Source of the DNA: Hoplostethus atlanticus
Taxonomy: Eukaryota > Chordata > Actinopteri > Trachichthyiformes > Trachichthyidae
Direction: 5' to 3'
NCBI GenBank assembly: GCA_034670405.1
Contig: JAXDDX010000003.1
Location: 4,893,001-4,957,000, forward strand
Length of the DNA: 64,000 bases
The notes below the pieces were generated by a model that had not been told where the DNA came from, searched no databases, and saw only the letters and a program-made list of their open reading frames with translations. The position numbers and the translations under genes are program-made. This document shows, piece by piece, positions 62,849 to 64,000 of the stretch (its first letter is position 1; every line of letters starts with the position of its first letter).

Positions 62849-64000
62849 CTGTTGGGAAGAGAGGGGCGATATTACAGACACCATAAAAAGGGTAGAATTA
62901 CACCAGACCACAGTTAAAAAAAAATAAAAAAAAAAAAAAAAAACCTCTCCCAGGAGCAGCGAAGCGATTCAAAGGCCTTGAAAAAGACAGTCCCTCGTGC
63001 GAAACAATCCTGGGTGTGTGGGGGTGAGATAAATACCAGGCATACAGTACTTGACAGTGCTATATTTCATCCGTCATCCATCAAGTCCAAACAGAATTAT
63101 GGGGACAGGGAACCCCAGCAGGTCCAAGCAGGTAAGACATAGCTGAAGCCTGAGGACAGTCTTCTGGGCTTATGGAATACAAAACAGAGTAGGCGGGGGT
63201 AGGGGGCGAAGAGCTTCCTGCCTCAACTACAGCACAGCTCACATGGTTGAACTCAAAACTCGGGGGGAGCTGTCAAGAGAGGCAGCTGATCAAGCGATAA
63301 ATGCAGAATCTACCGAATGCCTTGCTGTCAGTGAGAGCCGTTGCTCCCGCCTGAGGTGTTTGTCCGAGTCTTTATGGTTCGCTATCTCCACCGTGTCCAA
63401 ACCTGCTCTGCCCTTTGATCAGGTCAGCACACTCTGAGGTCGTGGATAATGAACATACCACCTCCGGACGCAAGCGTTATACTTTCTTATCGGGAGCCCT
63501 TTCACGCTGCCTCCGAGGGGCGAAGGAGGAATCCACTCATTCAATTTCATGAAAATTAGCGGTTTCCTATTGACTCTTTCATCTGTTATGGCTGACAGCT
63601 TCATGTACCCTTTTAAAATGGGTCCTGCTTTAGCAAGGATTTGAAGCAGACCGTGATAATACTGGATGCCTCCCCAGTCTGACGGTAGTGAGCTATTGAG
63701 TGGATGTGGCACTTTACGCCGAAGCTTTTACAAGTTTAAGCCCCATAATGATTTGCTTTTTATTCCTGTAAACAATGAGGATGCTGCAAAAACATGGGCT
63801 TGTTCTCTGGTGGAGAGACACTCTCAGATCCGCCGGTGCGCAAGAACATTAAAAACAATGTAATGCTCCATTTATTACAGCGAGAGAGAAACAAAATGAC
63901 ATTACAGAGGAGGCAAACAAAATTAGGTCATACACTAACAATGGCCACACATCAAGCACTCGAGCTACACTAAATGGATTTACAACAATGCTCTTTAATG
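62849..64000. other. nectin1: nectin1 intron, 5' part cut by the window edge
   Basis: Upstream of the Ig exon acceptor. An A-rich run at 62916-62943 is T-rich on the sense strand and lies about 70 bases before the acceptor. The exon for the first half of the third Ig domain is not present here. No other feature was seen. Confidence 0.8.

Noticed and set aside
63419..63712. Possible upstream Ig exon on the minus strand
   Set aside because: The translation has no Ig cysteine or Trp pattern and no acceptor/donor pair of the needed phase.
1..64000. tRNA, rRNA, snoRNA, CRISPR array, viral or bacterial genes
   Set aside because: No clover-leaf with A/B boxes, no regularly spaced direct repeats and no viral or bacterial coding blocks were seen on either strand.

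Overview
The window reads as nuclear DNA of a vertebrate, most probably a teleost fish. It has spliced exons with GT-AG borders, introns of 4 to more than 40 kb, dense microsatellites and several terminal-inverted-repeat or palindromic elements of fish type. No species can be named. There is no sign of bacterial, plasmid, phage or CRISPR content.

One gene explains all the coding sequence I can support: a nectin-1-like immunoglobulin-superfamily adhesion receptor on the minus strand (nectin1; the a or b teleost paralogue cannot be decided here). Five exons are visible, in transcription order: (1) 62848-62697, second half of the third Ig domain; (2) 50590-50087, terminal exon of the alpha form, with stalk, membrane helix, cytoplasmic tail and C-terminal E-W-Y-V afadin-binding motif; (3) 16692-16545, a second membrane-helix exon; (4) 8475-8382, a proline/lysine-rich tail exon; (5) 3951-3850, a tail exon with a PPYY motif. 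Exon 1 ends after one base of a codon. Exons 2 and 3 both begin with two bases that complete it (GAA or GCA), so they are alternatives: the alpha form stops in exon 2, and the other form skips it and uses exons 3, 4 and 5. Exons for the signal peptide, the V domain, the first C2 domain and the first half of the third Ig domain must lie beyond position 64000.

The alpha terminal exon carries a one-base frameshift as given (GGG at 50310-50312 on the plus strand). The N-terminal half of the tail is in one frame and the second half, up to E-W-Y-V, in another. A consensus error is likely, but a real allele is possible.

Layout: 1-3849, possible end of the alternative form plus a 526-bp TIR element (2663-3188). 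3952-16544, introns with microsatellites and hairpins. 16693-50086, a 33-kb repeat-rich stretch with several TIR/palindromic elements, two related copies of one repeat, and two oppositely oriented copies of another. 50591-62696, a more CpG-rich intron with two CpG-dense patches and AT-rich stretches that could be conserved noncoding elements. 62849-64000, intron with nothing recognisable. No RNA gene and no second protein-coding gene could be supported on either strand.
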